Shown here piece by piece: positions 8,224 to 17,345 of a stretch of 64,000 nt of DNA. The notes beneath the pieces were generated by a model. That model ran no database searches. It was not told the origin of the DNA and saw nothing but the letters and a program-made list of their open reading frames with translations. The position numbers were made by a program, and so were the translations under genes. Position 1 is the stretch's first letter. Each line of letters begins with the position of its first letter. Origin of the DNA: Massilia sp. 9I (lineage in GTDB: Bacteria > Pseudomonadota > Gammaproteobacteria > Burkholderiales > Burkholderiaceae_D); assembly GCF_902506415.1 (NCBI RefSeq), contig NZ_LR733275.1, positions 1,524,448 to 1,588,447 on the forward strand, written 5' to 3'.

Positions 8224-8409
8224 ATGAAAATGCGGAAGAAATCGGCATTGCCGACGAAGTCATGCGCCCATTGCGGGCTTCCTTTTACTTGGCGCAAGAA
8301 GTGGGAGCGCGACTGGGAACACGTCAAGTATTGTTCCGAACGCTGTCGGCGAGCCGGCGGGCCGGCGGGGAAAGGGAATCACCCAGATACGACACAGGAT
8401 CCGGGCTGA
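8224..8409 (+). CDS. DUF2256 zinc-ribbon-like small protein
   Basis: A 61-residue protein matching the DUF2256 pattern. It has [18 protein letters not shown], a CxxC pair, then [13 protein letters not shown], a second CxxxC pair, so four cysteines are placed to bind one zinc. The family is small, widespread and of unknown function; a nucleic-acid or protein-binding zinc ribbon is a guess. It is transcribed alone, divergently from telA, and its end faces the YgjV-like gene 16 bp away. Confidence 0.85.
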   Translation: MKMRKKSALPTKSCAHCGLPFTWRKKWERDWEHVKYCSERCRRAGGPAGKGNHPDTTQDPG

Positions 8410-8425
8410 GTAGAAAAGCCTTCGC

Positions 8426-8938
8426 TCAGGACGGCGTCACACGCGCATCGCGCAGCATGCGCCGGATCGTCACCAGGTTGACGGCGGCGATCACCAGTTC
8501 CAGCGCAGTGCCGCCGACCGATCCGGCGATCACGTTATTCACGATCCAGAGCACGGTCCCGCACAGCATGGCAATGCGCATGCGCACGCCCTCCATCAGG
8601 AACAGGGCCAGCGTGCCGATGCAGGAGGCGCCAAGCGGCAGCCAGTCGCTGGGGCGGGTGGCAAACGTCAGCCCCAATGCCAGGTTCGCGGCGATCACGA
8701 GCAGCGCCACCCACTTCGAACGGGTGTACAGCGCCAGCACCGATCGCAGCAGCGACATGGTCGAACTGGCGACCGCCGTCGGCCTGCCGAGCAGGCTGAA
8801 GTGGATGATGTAGGCGAGGCACTCGGCCGCCATGAAGAGCTTGAAGCGGCGGTCGTCCTTCTGAAGGAAGGAAGCGACGCCCAGCACGAATGCCGCATAG
8901 CCGACGCACTGCGCCGGGGAGAACCAGTCGATGGCCAT
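8426..8938 (-). CDS. YgjV/Imp-like inner membrane protein
   Basis: A 170-residue integral membrane protein with about five to six hydrophobic segments. It begins SPAQCVGYAAFVLGVASFLQ, then KDDRRFKLFMAAECLAYIIH, and it has the motif TIRRMLRD at the end. This layout matches the bacterial YgjV/Imp family (PF10688), whose function is unknown. The ATG start at 8938 places the first helix right at the N-terminus. It converges on the DUF2256 gene. No operon partner is evident. Confidence 0.8.
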   Translation of the reverse strand: MAIDWFSPAQCVGYAAFVLGVASFLQKDDRRFKLFMAAECLAYIIHFSLLGRPTAVASSTMSLLRSVLALYTRSKWVALLVIAANLALGLTFATRPSDWLPLGASCIGTLALFLMEGVRMRIAMLCGTVLWIVNNVIAGSVGGTALELVIAAVNLVTIRRMLRDARVTPS

Positions 8939-9009
8939 CGGACTGAAAACACCGGCGCCATGGACCGGTCAGAAAAGGAAGGATTATAGCGGCCCCTTCC
9001 TCTCCTCAT

Positions 9010-9219
9010 TCACGCCTTCTTGAGTGCGTCCGCCTTGTGCGCCGCCTCGGCGCCGGTCTTGTCGCTGACCACCAGGTATTCCGGATGCTCGTTTGACGCC
9101 GCCACGTGGTGGCCCTTGATCTCGGTCGGCGACGTCAGCTTCTTTTTGACCGTGCCGTGCACCGTACCCTGCGACGACTGCCATTGCACCTTATCGCCTG
9201 CCTTGAACGTGTTTGCCAT
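9010..9219 (-). CDS. DUF2945 (HVA1-like) small protein
   Basis: A 69-residue protein of the DUF2945/HVA1 type: FKAGDKVQWQSSQGTVHGTV, then KKKLTSPTEIKGHHVAAS, then HPEYLVVSDKTG and AAHKADALKK. The start ATG at 9219 is fixed by a perfect AAGGAGG seven bases upstream; a longer open frame reaching to 9327 has no ribosome site. The family is a small SH3-like beta-barrel found in many soil bacteria, often stress-induced, with unknown role. It is a single gene, and the 9220-9486 gap beside it holds nothing else I can support. Confidence 0.88.
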   Translation of the reverse strand: MANTFKAGDKVQWQSSQGTVHGTVKKKLTSPTEIKGHHVAASNEHPEYLVVSDKTGAEAAHKADALKKA

Positions 9220-9486
9220 GCTGCCCTCCTTGGGATGACGGCATGCTTGTCTCGGAAACGTACCGCGCCGGGACAAGCATGACCCGGAATCCGTATTGGA
9301 ACACGGATCGCCGCTACCCCTGCGCACCTTACTTCGACACTACCACGCTACGCCCCACCGCTAGTTACCCGCTTGAGCCAAACCGGACAGACACTGCACG
9401 CATGAGAGAGATCAACCGCTTTCCTGCTTTACTTCAAACAGATTTCACGGCGTTATGGTTTCGAATTTTCTCGAAGCATGATTGCT

Positions 9487-10461
9487 TCAGCCGTTCTTGC
9501 CCGGCAGCGGCAGGCCTTCGGCCAGCGCCAGCCTTTCCATCGCCGTTTCCAGCACCATGCGCGCGCGGCCCGATGCCAGCTCGAGTTCGCGGTGCAGGCG
9601 GGCGTCTTCCTGGTTGCGCGCAGCGCACTGGGCGCTGTAACGCTCGAAGCTGCCCACCATCATGAGGATGTCCGACAAGTGGCGCGGGCATTCGCAGGAC
9701 AGGCGGTTGCCGGCCGCCGTGATGGCCGCCAGCGCCTGGTCGTCGAAGCGGCGCGGCGCCACCGGCTCGCCTTGCGGGTCGGGCGCCGGCAGGCCCTGGC
9801 CGGCCAGGGCGGAGCGGCACAGCGACACCAGTTCGCCGATTTCGGCCGGCACGCGCGCCACCAGGCAGCCTTCGCTGCGCAGCGCGCGGATGGTGGCGCT
9901 GCCGCAGAAGCGGTACAGCACCACGGTCGCCAGCGGACGCATGATGTCGCGCGCCGCCGCGATCTGGGCCACCGCGCCATCGTCGAGTTCGGAGGCTTCG
10001 ATCAAGAGCACGTCGAGCGCCACGCCGTCGGCCATCGCGCCTACCTGCTCGAGCCGGGCGCAATGGCGCTGCACCTGCAGCGCGCGTCCGTCGCGGCCGC
10101 TGGCGGCGATGCGGCGCACCAGGCTGTCGCCGACCACCATCGCCCGCATCGGGCCGGCCACCTCGGATGCGCGCGCGGCATTCGGCGCCAGCATTTCTTC
10201 CAGGCGCTCGACCGGCAGGCCGGTCAGCACGCCGATCGGGTGCCCCAGGTCGACCAGCTGCTTGAGCAGGCCCAGGCGCCGCACCTGTTCGGCGGTATAG
10301 AGCCGCTGTCCGTGCGCCGAACGCTGGGTATCCGACAGCGCATAGCGCCGCTCCCAGACGCGCAGGGTTTCGACGGGCAAGCCCGCCAGGCGCGCAGCGA
10401 CACCGCTGCGGTAGGTAACTTCGCGGGCTTCGCCCCGCTGTTCATCCATTCTGTCGTTCAT
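9487..10461 (-). CDS. MerR family transcriptional regulator with degenerate B12-binding-like domain
   Basis: A 324-residue regulator. Residues about 15-80 are a MerR winged helix: YRSGVAARLAGLPVETLRVW, ERRYAL, GQRLYTAEQVRRLGLLKQLV. This is the pattern seen in MerR proteins of the CarH/LitR kind. The part from about residue 105 (RAMVVGDSLVRRI and later LDVLLIEASEL) resembles the Rossmann-like B12-binding or receiver fold, but the DxHxxG cobalamin motif is missing, so light or B12 sensing is not supported. The C-terminal 80 residues are helical. The start could be Met1 (10461) or Met5 (10449). It stands alone with an unknown target, and a promoter would lie in 10462-10575. Confidence 0.8.
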   Translation of the reverse strand: MNDRMDEQRGEAREVTYRSGVAARLAGLPVETLRVWERRYALSDTQRSAHGQRLYTAEQVRRLGLLKQLVDLGHPIGVLTGLPVERLEEMLAPNAARASEVAGPMRAMVVGDSLVRRIAASGRDGRALQVQRHCARLEQVGAMADGVALDVLLIEASELDDGAVAQIAAARDIMRPLATVVLYRFCGSATIRALRSEGCLVARVPAEIGELVSLCRSALAGQGLPAPDPQGEPVAPRRFDDQALAAITAAGNRLSCECPRHLSDILMMVGSFERYSAQCAARNQEDARLHRELELASGRARMVLETAMERLALAEGLPLPGKNG

Positions 10462-10575
10462 ATGACCCGCCGTTGAACCCGTTATCTGATGGTTGTCCCG
10501 CTACAAATGCGAGACATTCAGTGTAACTCAAAATCGTCAAAGATAGCTGTTCAATAGTACGGCAGACAGACTGGA

Positions 10576-11121
10576 TTACCAGGTGAAGTCGTCCGGGATC
10601 TTGAAGTCCGCGTAGGGATCGTCCGCATCGGCCTGGATACTGGTCTGTTTGACCTGGATGACGCTGTCCGGATCGCGCTCGGCGATCTTCTCGCCGATGA
10701 CCTTCGGCACCAGTTCGTAGTTCCCGGCCAGGAACACGATCACGAGGCGTCCGGACACCAGGTGCTGCTGCACCTGCTCGGACACGTAGATGCGCTCGAT
10801 CTTGCTGCCGTGCGTGAAGTTGTAGGCGATGTCGCCCTTGCCCGACTTGGCGCGCGGCTGGCGGTTCTGCTGCACCAGCTGGGCGATTTGCGCCTTGACC
10901 GCCTTCTGGGCGGCGGCAGCGTCGCGCTGGGCATTCAGTTCGCGCGCCCGCTCGGCATTCTGGCGCTGCATCTCCAGCGCGGCCTCGCGCGATTCGTTGA
11001 CCGATTCGGCGCCGGTGCGGCGCTCGATCTTTTTCTGCTTGCTCTTGTCCTGGTTGACCTTCTGGACCTTTTTCTTGTCCACCAAGCCGGCTTTCAGCAA
11101 CTGCTCCTGCAGCGAGACCAT
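10576..11121 (-). CDS. DUF2058 domain protein (YaiL-like nucleoprotein/polynucleotide-associated)
   Basis: A 181-residue basic protein. The N-terminal third is a highly charged helix starting MVSLQEQLLKAGLVDKKK and rich in Lys/Arg/Gln. The C-terminal half has YNFTHGSKIERIYVSEQVQQ and LVSGRLVIVFLAGNYELVPK, the pattern of the DUF2058/YaiL family. The ATG at 11121 is chosen because AAGGAG lies seven bases upstream; the frame stays open to 11700, but that extension has no conserved content. A nucleic-acid-associated role is by family name only. Confidence 0.87.
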   Translation of the reverse strand: MVSLQEQLLKAGLVDKKKVQKVNQDKSKQKKIERRTGAESVNESREAALEMQRQNAERARELNAQRDAAAAQKAVKAQIAQLVQQNRQPRAKSGKGDIAYNFTHGSKIERIYVSEQVQQHLVSGRLVIVFLAGNYELVPKVIGEKIAERDPDSVIQVKQTSIQADADDPYADFKIPDDFTW

Positions 11122-11311
11122 CTTGTGCTCCTTGACCATGCGGGCCGGCACGACGGCGGCCTTCGCAAAAGCCGCTAGCATAGCAAACCGCCCTGCTTCC
11201 CGGCTGGTGAATTGCCGCGTAAAACCAACAGTTACCGCGGCGTCGCCCGATTTTCGTTGCACACCGTCGGCGCCTGCTTCATCCTTGGTGAAAACTTGTC
11301 GAGGAGACATC

Positions 11312-13114
11312 ATGCACGGATGGCGCATCCCGGCCTCGGTATGGAAGTGGCTGATCCTGCTGATGGCGGGCGGCCTGGCGGTACTGGTCGCCAGCGAACT
11401 GCATGTCGGTCTCGGAGCGCGCCTGCCGGATGGCGAAGGGAGCCTGCGTGTCACGCTGGAAGACCAGCTGGGCGCGCGCCCACAGGGCCTCGGCACGCAC
11501 TGGCTCACGGTCGCCGCGCTTGATCCGCGCTCGCCGCTGGCGGCGGCCGGCGTGCGGCCGGGAGAACGCCTGCGCTTCGACCGCCCGCTCGACCGCTGGC
11601 GCCGCTTTGCACCGGGCGAACGCGTCGATGTCACCCTCGACAGCGGACGCTCGCTGCGCCTGACCGCGCTGCCGACCCCGGTCGGCCTGGCCGACCGCAC
11701 CGATTACATCGGCCGCACCCTCATCGTCTTTCCGGCGCTGCTGTTCACGCTCGCAATCGGCTGGCACCAGCCGGCCCAGCGCGCCTACCGCAGCCTGTCC
11801 ATGATGTTCCTGGCGATGAGCGCCGCGTTCTTCTACAGCTTCTGGTTCGGCGCTGCGGACGGCCCTTCGGCACTGGGCAAACTGGTGCAGCTGCCGCTGA
11901 ACTGCCTGGCCTGGTACTTCGCCGCGGATTTCGCACTTCACTACGCCGCCCAGCACACCGGCCACCTGCGCCATTGGCTGGCGCACGCCATGCGCTTCTA
12001 CCGTCCGCTCGCGCTGGCCAGCGCCGCCTACACCGCCTGGTTCGCGCTCGGCCATGAGGCGCCCTGGCTGTGGGTGCCCAGCACCCTGTCGATCGGCGGC
12101 GGCGCTCTGATCCTGTTCCTGTCGCTGGTCGACGGCTGGCGCTCCGGACGCGGCGACCTGCGCCAGCGCTACCGCTGGCTGGTGCTCGGTCTGATGTGCG
12201 GCGGGGTGCCGCCGCTGCTGACGATGTTGCCCTGGCTCGACTGGGAAACCGGGCTCGGGCGGATCACGGTACTGGCCTATTTCGGCGGCCAGTTCCTCAC
12301 CTATTGCCTGCTCGGTTACGCCGTGATGCGCTACCGGGTGTTCGATTTCTACCTCGCGGTCAACCGCGTTGTCGTGTTCGGCGTGGTCAGCCTGCTGTTG
12401 CTATGCACCTTCGGCATGCTGCAGCACTGGGTCGCGCACCACGTCAGCGCCGGCCACAGTGGCTTCGGCTGGCAGCTGCTGTCGGACGCCGCGCCGGCCG
12501 TGCTGGTCTTCCTGGTCTTCAACAAGCTGCATGCCCGCGTCGAGCACGCGGTGCACGCCGTGGTGTTCCGGCGCTGGGCCGCGCGCGAGGCGCAACTGCG
12601 CGAGTGGCTGGCCGCGATCGTTCACATCCGTTCTTCCGACACCCTGGTGGCGGGCCTGGCCGCCGCGCTCGACCGCTTTGGCGACCATGCGGGCAGCGCC
12701 GTATACCTGCGCCTTCCTGACGGCGGATTCGCGCTGGCCGCGTCGGCTACGGGGCGCTTTCCGCCGCGGATCGGGCCCAACGACCCGCTGGCGGTGCTGC
12801 TGCGGGCCGACCTTGCGCCGACCCGCCACCAGCTGCCGCAGGACGCCGGCGTGCTGGCCCTGCCGATGTGCCACCGCGCGCAACTGCACGGTATCGTCCT
12901 GCTTGGCGCCAGGCCGAATGGCGAGTCCTGGCGTCCCGACGAAATCACGCTGCTGGCCGACACGGCGAGCCAGGCCGGGCTGGGGCTGCAGGCACTGCGG
13001 GTGGACGAGCTGCAGCAGGCGGTCGGATCCTTGCATGCGCAGGTCCGGCGCCGTAGCGTCGAACTGCAGGCCGCGGCCGGCCGGCGCCGCTTCGGCATGG
13101 ACGCGCTGCCATGA
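11312..13114 (+). CDS. membrane sensor-like protein: PDZ-like, multi-TM, GAF (first of tandem pair)
   Basis: A 600-residue protein. The start ATG at 11312 follows GAGGAGA. Order of parts: TM helix (residues 11-28); periplasmic PDZ-like region (about 40-120) with DPRSPLAAAGVRPGERLRF; then about seven hydrophobic helices (about 130-390), including YAVMRYRVFDFYLAVNRVVV; then a cytoplasmic GAF-like domain (about 430-580) starting REWLAAIVHIRSSDTLVAGL and ending WRPDEITLLADTASQAGLGL. This resembles the input half of a membrane sensor kinase, but the protein stops after the GAF domain with a short coiled tail; no HisKA, HATPase, GGDEF or phosphatase domain is present. It overlaps the next gene by 4 bp, and the two are paralogues. 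I know no assigned function. Confidence 0.78.
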   Translation: MHGWRIPASVWKWLILLMAGGLAVLVASELHVGLGARLPDGEGSLRVTLEDQLGARPQGLGTHWLTVAALDPRSPLAAAGVRPGERLRFDRPLDRWRRFAPGERVDVTLDSGRSLRLTALPTPVGLADRTDYIGRTLIVFPALLFTLAIGWHQPAQRAYRSLSMMFLAMSAAFFYSFWFGAADGPSALGKLVQLPLNCLAWYFAADFALHYAAQHTGHLRHWLAHAMRFYRPLALASAAYTAWFALGHEAPWLWVPSTLSIGGGALILFLSLVDGWRSGRGDLRQRYRWLVLGLMCGGVPPLLTMLPWLDWETGLGRITVLAYFGGQFLTYCLLGYAVMRYRVFDFYLAVNRVVVFGVVSLLLLCTFGMLQHWVAHHVSAGHSGFGWQLLSDAAPAVLVFLVFNKLHARVEHAVHAVVFRRWAAREAQLREWLAAIVHIRSSDTLVAGLAAALDRFGDHAGSAVYLRLPDGGFALAASATGRFPPRIGPNDPLAVLLRADLAPTRHQLPQDAGVLALPMCHRAQLHGIVLLGARPNGESWRPDEITLLADTASQAGLGLQALRVDELQQAVGSLHAQVRRRSVELQAAAGRRRFGMDALP

Positions 13115-14940
13115 GCCGCCTGCTGGGTGAGTCGGCATGGAAAGCGGCGGTCGCTTGCGCCTGCGTGCTCGTCCTATTCCTGTGGCAGGCCGAATTCCGC
13201 CAGCGCCTGCATGCCCTCGACGGCGCCCACGCCACGCTCGGCATCGTATTCGAGGGTGTGGTCGATACCCCGGTCGGGCGCGCCACGCATTTGCTGCGTG
13301 TCCACTCGGTGGTGCCCGGCTCCCCCGCCGCCGGCGTGCTGGCACCAGGAATGCTGGTGCGCTTTGCCCGCCCCTTCGATCCATGGCGCCGCTACCAGCC
13401 CGGCGAGATCGTCACGCTCGAGGCGGCGGGCAGCGCCGCGCCGCATACGCTGCGGCTGGCCGCGTCCCCGTCGGCCGTCCCGCGCGCCGATGCCGCCGAC
13501 AGCATGGCGCGCCTGCTGCTGGTCCTGCCCGCGCTCGGATTCTGCATGGCGCTCGCGCTCAAGGGCGCGCAGCACGACGCGCACCGTGCGCTGGCGCTGA
13601 GTTTCCTGGCGATGAGCCTGAATCTGTTCATCAGTTTCAACTACATGGCGCCCGGGTTCCTGCACAACGCAGGCAAGCTCGCCAACCTGGCCTGCTATCC
13701 GCTGGCATGGTACCTGTGTGTGCGCTTCACGCTGCGTTACCAGTCCTACCGCGCTACCGCGCAACGCTTGTGGCTGGAGCGCCTGTTCCCGGCCTTGCGC
13801 GTGGCGGCCTGCGCCTGCGCTGCCTATTCGCTATGGTTCGGCGCCGGCTTCGAAGCACCGGGACTGGACTGGCTGACCCTGCTCGTGGCGGGAGGGGGCG
13901 TCGCCATGGCCGCGCTCAGCCTGGCCGAAGGCGGGCGCCAGAGCACCGGCGAAATACGCCAGCGCCACCGCTGGCTGCTGCTGGCGATCATGACCGGAGC
14001 CGTGCCGGCGCTGGCTGCCGCCATCCCCGGTCTCGACGCGCCCGGTCCGTTCGGCCTGCGCCTTGCGGTGTTCTGCTGCTATGCCGGCCTGTTGCTGATG
14101 TATGTGGGCCTGGCCTACGGCGTGCTGCGCCACCGGGTCTTCAACTTCCGCTTCGCGGCCGGGCGCGCCCTCGTGTACAGCATCGTCAGCACCTTGCTGC
14201 TGTGCTGCGTCGGGCTGGCCGAATGGCTGGCCGCGCCTTTGCTCAATGATCCGGACAGCTTCGCGCGCCGCATCGGCATCGCCAGCGCGGCCATTGCGCT
14301 GCTGACCTACCTGGGTTTCCATCTGGTGCACCACAGGCTGGAACACTGGATCGAAAAACTGCTGTTCCGCCGCTGGCACGAGAATGAACAGGCGCTACGC
14401 GCATTCGTGCGCCGCGCCGCCCACATCACCGACCAGGACACCCTCCTGTCCACCTTCGTCAAAGCGCTCGACGGTTTCAGCGCAGGCGCGGGCGCCGCGA
14501 TCTATCTGCGGACGCCGGACGGAAGCTACCGCCGCGCCGCCAGTTCCCTGACCGGCGTCCCGCTACTGCTCGCCGCCAGCGCTGGCCAGCTCGCCATCTC
14601 GCGCGGCGGAGCGCAGGCGCTGCAGGTACATGGCGTCGCGGGCATCCTGCCCAATCAGCTGGTGCTCGCCATCAGCCACCGCGGCTACCTCGACGGCGTC
14701 GTGGTGGTCGGCAACCGACCCGATGCCGAATCCTTCCGTCCCGACGAATGCGCGCTGATGGCCTCCGCCGCGCGCCAGATAGGCCTCGATCTCGAGGCCC
14801 TGCGGCTGGAACAGTTGGAACGGCAAATCGACGAACTCACCCGCGAGGCCGAGCGGCAGGAGGTCGCGCAAGGCCTGCTGGCCGGACGCCGGCAAAGCCC
14901 GCGCGCGCACGAGACGCCCACGCTGTCGGGACAGGGCTGA
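13111..14940 (+). CDS. membrane sensor-like protein: PDZ-like, multi-TM, GAF (second of tandem pair)
   Basis: A 609-residue paralogue of the gene before it, coupled to it by an ATGA overlap. The same layout is seen: TM (residues 8-25), PDZ-like region with VHSVVPGSPAAGVLAPGMLV and FDPWRRYQPGE (compare FDRPLDRWRRFAPGE in its neighbour), seven or so helices with YGVLRHRVFNFRFAAGRALV, then the linker LFRRWHENEQALRAFVRRAA and a GAF-like domain ending FRPDECALMASAARQIGLDL. A charged helical tail follows, with no catalytic output domain. Head-to-tail gene duplication is the likely origin. The two products may act as a heterodimer. Confidence 0.78.
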   Translation: MSRLLGESAWKAAVACACVLVLFLWQAEFRQRLHALDGAHATLGIVFEGVVDTPVGRATHLLRVHSVVPGSPAAGVLAPGMLVRFARPFDPWRRYQPGEIVTLEAAGSAAPHTLRLAASPSAVPRADAADSMARLLLVLPALGFCMALALKGAQHDAHRALALSFLAMSLNLFISFNYMAPGFLHNAGKLANLACYPLAWYLCVRFTLRYQSYRATAQRLWLERLFPALRVAACACAAYSLWFGAGFEAPGLDWLTLLVAGGGVAMAALSLAEGGRQSTGEIRQRHRWLLLAIMTGAVPALAAAIPGLDAPGPFGLRLAVFCCYAGLLLMYVGLAYGVLRHRVFNFRFAAGRALVYSIVSTLLLCCVGLAEWLAAPLLNDPDSFARRIGIASAAIALLTYLGFHLVHHRLEHWIEKLLFRRWHENEQALRAFVRRAAHITDQDTLLSTFVKALDGFSAGAGAAIYLRTPDGSYRRAASSLTGVPLLLAASAGQLAISRGGAQALQVHGVAGILPNQLVLAISHRGYLDGVVVVGNRPDAESFRPDECALMASAARQIGLDLEALRLEQLERQIDELTREAERQEVAQGLLAGRRQSPRAHETPTLSGQG

Positions 14941-15136
14941 GCGCTACCACCGTTGCCGACGGCGATGCCAACGCAACGGGCGTCTGCATGTGTTGCGCCG
15001 CGTGCACATATTTCACTATGACATCACGTCCTGGCGACGGGTTTGCCGCATAATTGCTGTAATAACAGCAACCCCGCTACGCGATGTCCTGTCGTCCCGT
15101 CCCGCTCCGGCAGCCGGCCTGCCCGCTCTCCCCAGC

Positions 15137-16051
15137 ATGAACGCCAAGGCGCCCTCGCAGCTTGCGCGCACCTCGCGCCTGTACGAGGTCATGGACCTGA
15201 TGCTGGACTCGGTCGGCGATCCGCTCGCCCTCGACGGCCTGGCCGCTTCCGCCAGCTATTCCAGCTACCACTTCGACCGCATCTTCCGCGAGCTGACCGG
15301 CTTCTCGGCGGTCGAGTACCAGCGCAAGCGGCGCCTGCGCCGCGCCGCGCACCAGCTGCGCCACGAGCCCGACGTGCCGATCGTGCGCATCGCCCAGGAC
15401 TGCGGCTTTCCCTCCAACGCGGCCTTCGCCAAGGCCTTCAAGCAGCAGTTCGCGATGTCGGCCAAGGCCTGGCGCGAAGGCGGCTGGCGCGCCTACATGG
15501 ACCAGCAGGTCGGGCGCGAGAGCGACGTCAGTTTCTTCGTGGCCGAGCCCTCCAACCTGGACGTGATCCTGGCGCCCTACTGCCCGCCCGAGCCGGGCAG
15601 CATCGCCGCCCGCATCGCGCTGCGCACCCTGCCCGCGGTGACGCTGCGCTACCAGCGCTTCTTCGGGCAGTCCGGGGCCGCGCTCTCGATCGCCTGCAAC
15701 ACCTTCATCTGCGAACGCGAGCGTCTCGATGGCATCGCCCACGGCGCGCCCTGGTACGGGGTGTTCGACGAAGATCCCGGCTTTACCGGCGAGAGCGAAT
15801 ACTGCTACGACTTCGGGCACACCGGCGAAGCCCCGGACGGCAGCCTGGGCATGCGGGTGCTCCCTGCCGGCACCTATGCCTGCCTCGAATTCCGCCACGA
15901 GTGGCCGCGCTTCCGTTCGATGTACGAGGACTGGCTCGACAAGCAGACGACCTGGCGCTTCGACAGCACGCGCCCGCACATCCAGAAAGTCGAACGCGAT
16001 TGCGCCGGCAAGTGGCGCGGCCTGCTGGCGCTGCCGATCAAGAAGCGCTGA
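15137..16051 (+). CDS. AraC family regulator with GyrI-like C-terminal domain
   Basis: A 304-residue transcription factor. The N-terminal 110 residues form the AraC-type double helix-turn-helix, with LDGLAASASYSSYHFDRIFR, GFSAVEYQRKRRLRRA and IAQDCGFPSNAAFAKAFKQQ. The C-terminal part (about 155-304) is a GyrI-like ligand-binding domain, with ITLRYQRF-type and LEFRHEWPRFRSMYEDWL segments. The start at ATG 15137 is chosen because the AraC domain begins shortly after; the open frame before it has only a GTG start. Its 3' end overlaps the end of the convergent permease gene by 14 bp. It may regulate the amino-sugar locus next to it, but this is inferred from position only. Confidence 0.88.
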   Translation: MNAKAPSQLARTSRLYEVMDLMLDSVGDPLALDGLAASASYSSYHFDRIFRELTGFSAVEYQRKRRLRRAAHQLRHEPDVPIVRIAQDCGFPSNAAFAKAFKQQFAMSAKAWREGGWRAYMDQQVGRESDVSFFVAEPSNLDVILAPYCPPEPGSIAARIALRTLPAVTLRYQRFFGQSGAALSIACNTFICERERLDGIAHGAPWYGVFDEDPGFTGESEYCYDFGHTGEAPDGSLGMRVLPAGTYACLEFRHEWPRFRSMYEDWLDKQTTWRFDSTRPHIQKVERDCAGKWRGLLALPIKKR

Positions 16052-17345
16052 GCTTTGCCTCCGGCGCATAGCGCCATACGAAGCGGCTCAGCACCAGCAC
16101 CGGCAGCGCCGCCACCAGCACCCACAGGAAGAAATCGCGGTAGCCCAGCGCCCCCTGGATGTCGCCGCTGACCATCTTGAACAGCACGAAGCCGAGCTGC
16201 ATGAAGCCGCTGCCGAGCGCGTAGTGCGCGGTCTGGTAGGGGCCGGGCGCCACTACCTGCATGATGAACAGGATCATCCCGACGAAGCCGAAGCCGTAGC
16301 CGAACATCTCCACGCCCAGTCCTACCGCGATCACGCCGAGCGACTCGGGCTGCGCCACGCTCAGGTACCAGAACACGAGGTTGGGCAGGTTCATCGCGAC
16401 GATCAGGAAGGGCATGGCGCGGCGCAGGCCGAGGCTTGCCGTGAAATAGCCGCCGGCGATGCTGCCGGCCAGGAAGGCGATGGTGCCGGCGGTGCCGTAC
16501 ACCGCGCCCACCTGGGCCGTGCTCAAGCCCAGGCCGCCCAGCTCGCGGGCATCGCGCAGGAACAGGGGACCGATGGTCTGGATCTGTCCCTCGCCGGCGC
16601 GGAACAGGATGATGAACAGGATCGCCAGCCAGATGCCGGGCTTGGCGAAGAAGGCGCGGATCACGTCGAGCAGGGTGGACGCCACGCTGTCCACGCCCTG
16701 CTTCCCTCGCGCGGCGCCCGGCGTGTCGGGCAGCGCCCACAGGTGGTACAGGCCCAGGGCTGCCATCAGGGCGCCGAGCAGGCCGAACACGGTGGCCCAG
16801 GCGGCCCTGGTTCCCATGCGGTCTTCCAGGTAACCGGCCAGCATCACCAGCCCGCCCATCGACACGAACTTGGCGGCATTGAAGAAGGCGCCCTGCCAGC
16901 CCGCGTAGGCGGCCTGCTGGCGCTCGCTCAGGCTGGCGATATAGATGCCGTCGGCGCAGATGTCGTGGGTGCTCGAGGCCAGCGCCACGATCGCGAACAG
17001 CCCGATCGAGAGCGCGAACCAGCTGGACATCTGCAAGGCCAGCGCCATCGCCGCCAGCGCGCAGCCGCCGGCCAGCTGGAAGCACACCACCACCCCGCGC
17101 TTGCTGCGCGCCAGTTCCAGGAAGGGGCTCCACAGCGCCTTGAACACCCAGGCCAGGCCGAGCAGGCCGGTCCAGCGCGCGATCTGCTCGTTGGGCACGC
17201 CCATCGACTTGTACATCAGGCCCGCCACCAGCGCCACCGCATAGAAGGGCAAGCCCTGCGCGAGGTACAGGGTCGGCACCCAGGCCAGCGGATGGCGGGT
17301 GGCAGTCGGCAGCGCGGCGCGCGCCAGGTCGTTGATCGGGTTCAT
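16038..17345 (-). CDS. MFS transporter, AmpG-like (amino-sugar oligosaccharide permease)
   Basis: A 435-residue major facilitator with 12 predicted helices. AmpG-type features are WVPTLYLAQGLPFYAV at the start, then WVFKALWSPFLELARSKRG and STHDICADGIYI, which are characteristic of the AmpG/acetyl-CoA transporter branch. It overlaps the upstream GH20 gene by 4 bp (ATGA), so the two are translated together. AmpG proteins carry GlcNAc-anhydroMurNAc muropeptides. Beside a hexosaminidase without signal peptide, import of GlcNAc-containing disaccharides or oligosaccharides into the cytosol is the most likely role. Chitobiose and muropeptide cannot be told apart from sequence. Confidence 0.87.
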   Translation of the reverse strand: MNPINDLARAALPTATRHPLAWVPTLYLAQGLPFYAVALVAGLMYKSMGVPNEQIARWTGLLGLAWVFKALWSPFLELARSKRGVVVCFQLAGGCALAAMALALQMSSWFALSIGLFAIVALASSTHDICADGIYIASLSERQQAAYAGWQGAFFNAAKFVSMGGLVMLAGYLEDRMGTRAAWATVFGLLGALMAALGLYHLWALPDTPGAARGKQGVDSVASTLLDVIRAFFAKPGIWLAILFIILFRAGEGQIQTIGPLFLRDARELGGLGLSTAQVGAVYGTAGTIAFLAGSIAGGYFTASLGLRRAMPFLIVAMNLPNLVFWYLSVAQPESLGVIAVGLGVEMFGYGFGFVGMILFIMQVVAPGPYQTAHYALGSGFMQLGFVLFKMVSGDIQGALGYRDFFLWVLVAALPVLVLSRFVWRYAPEAKLSAS

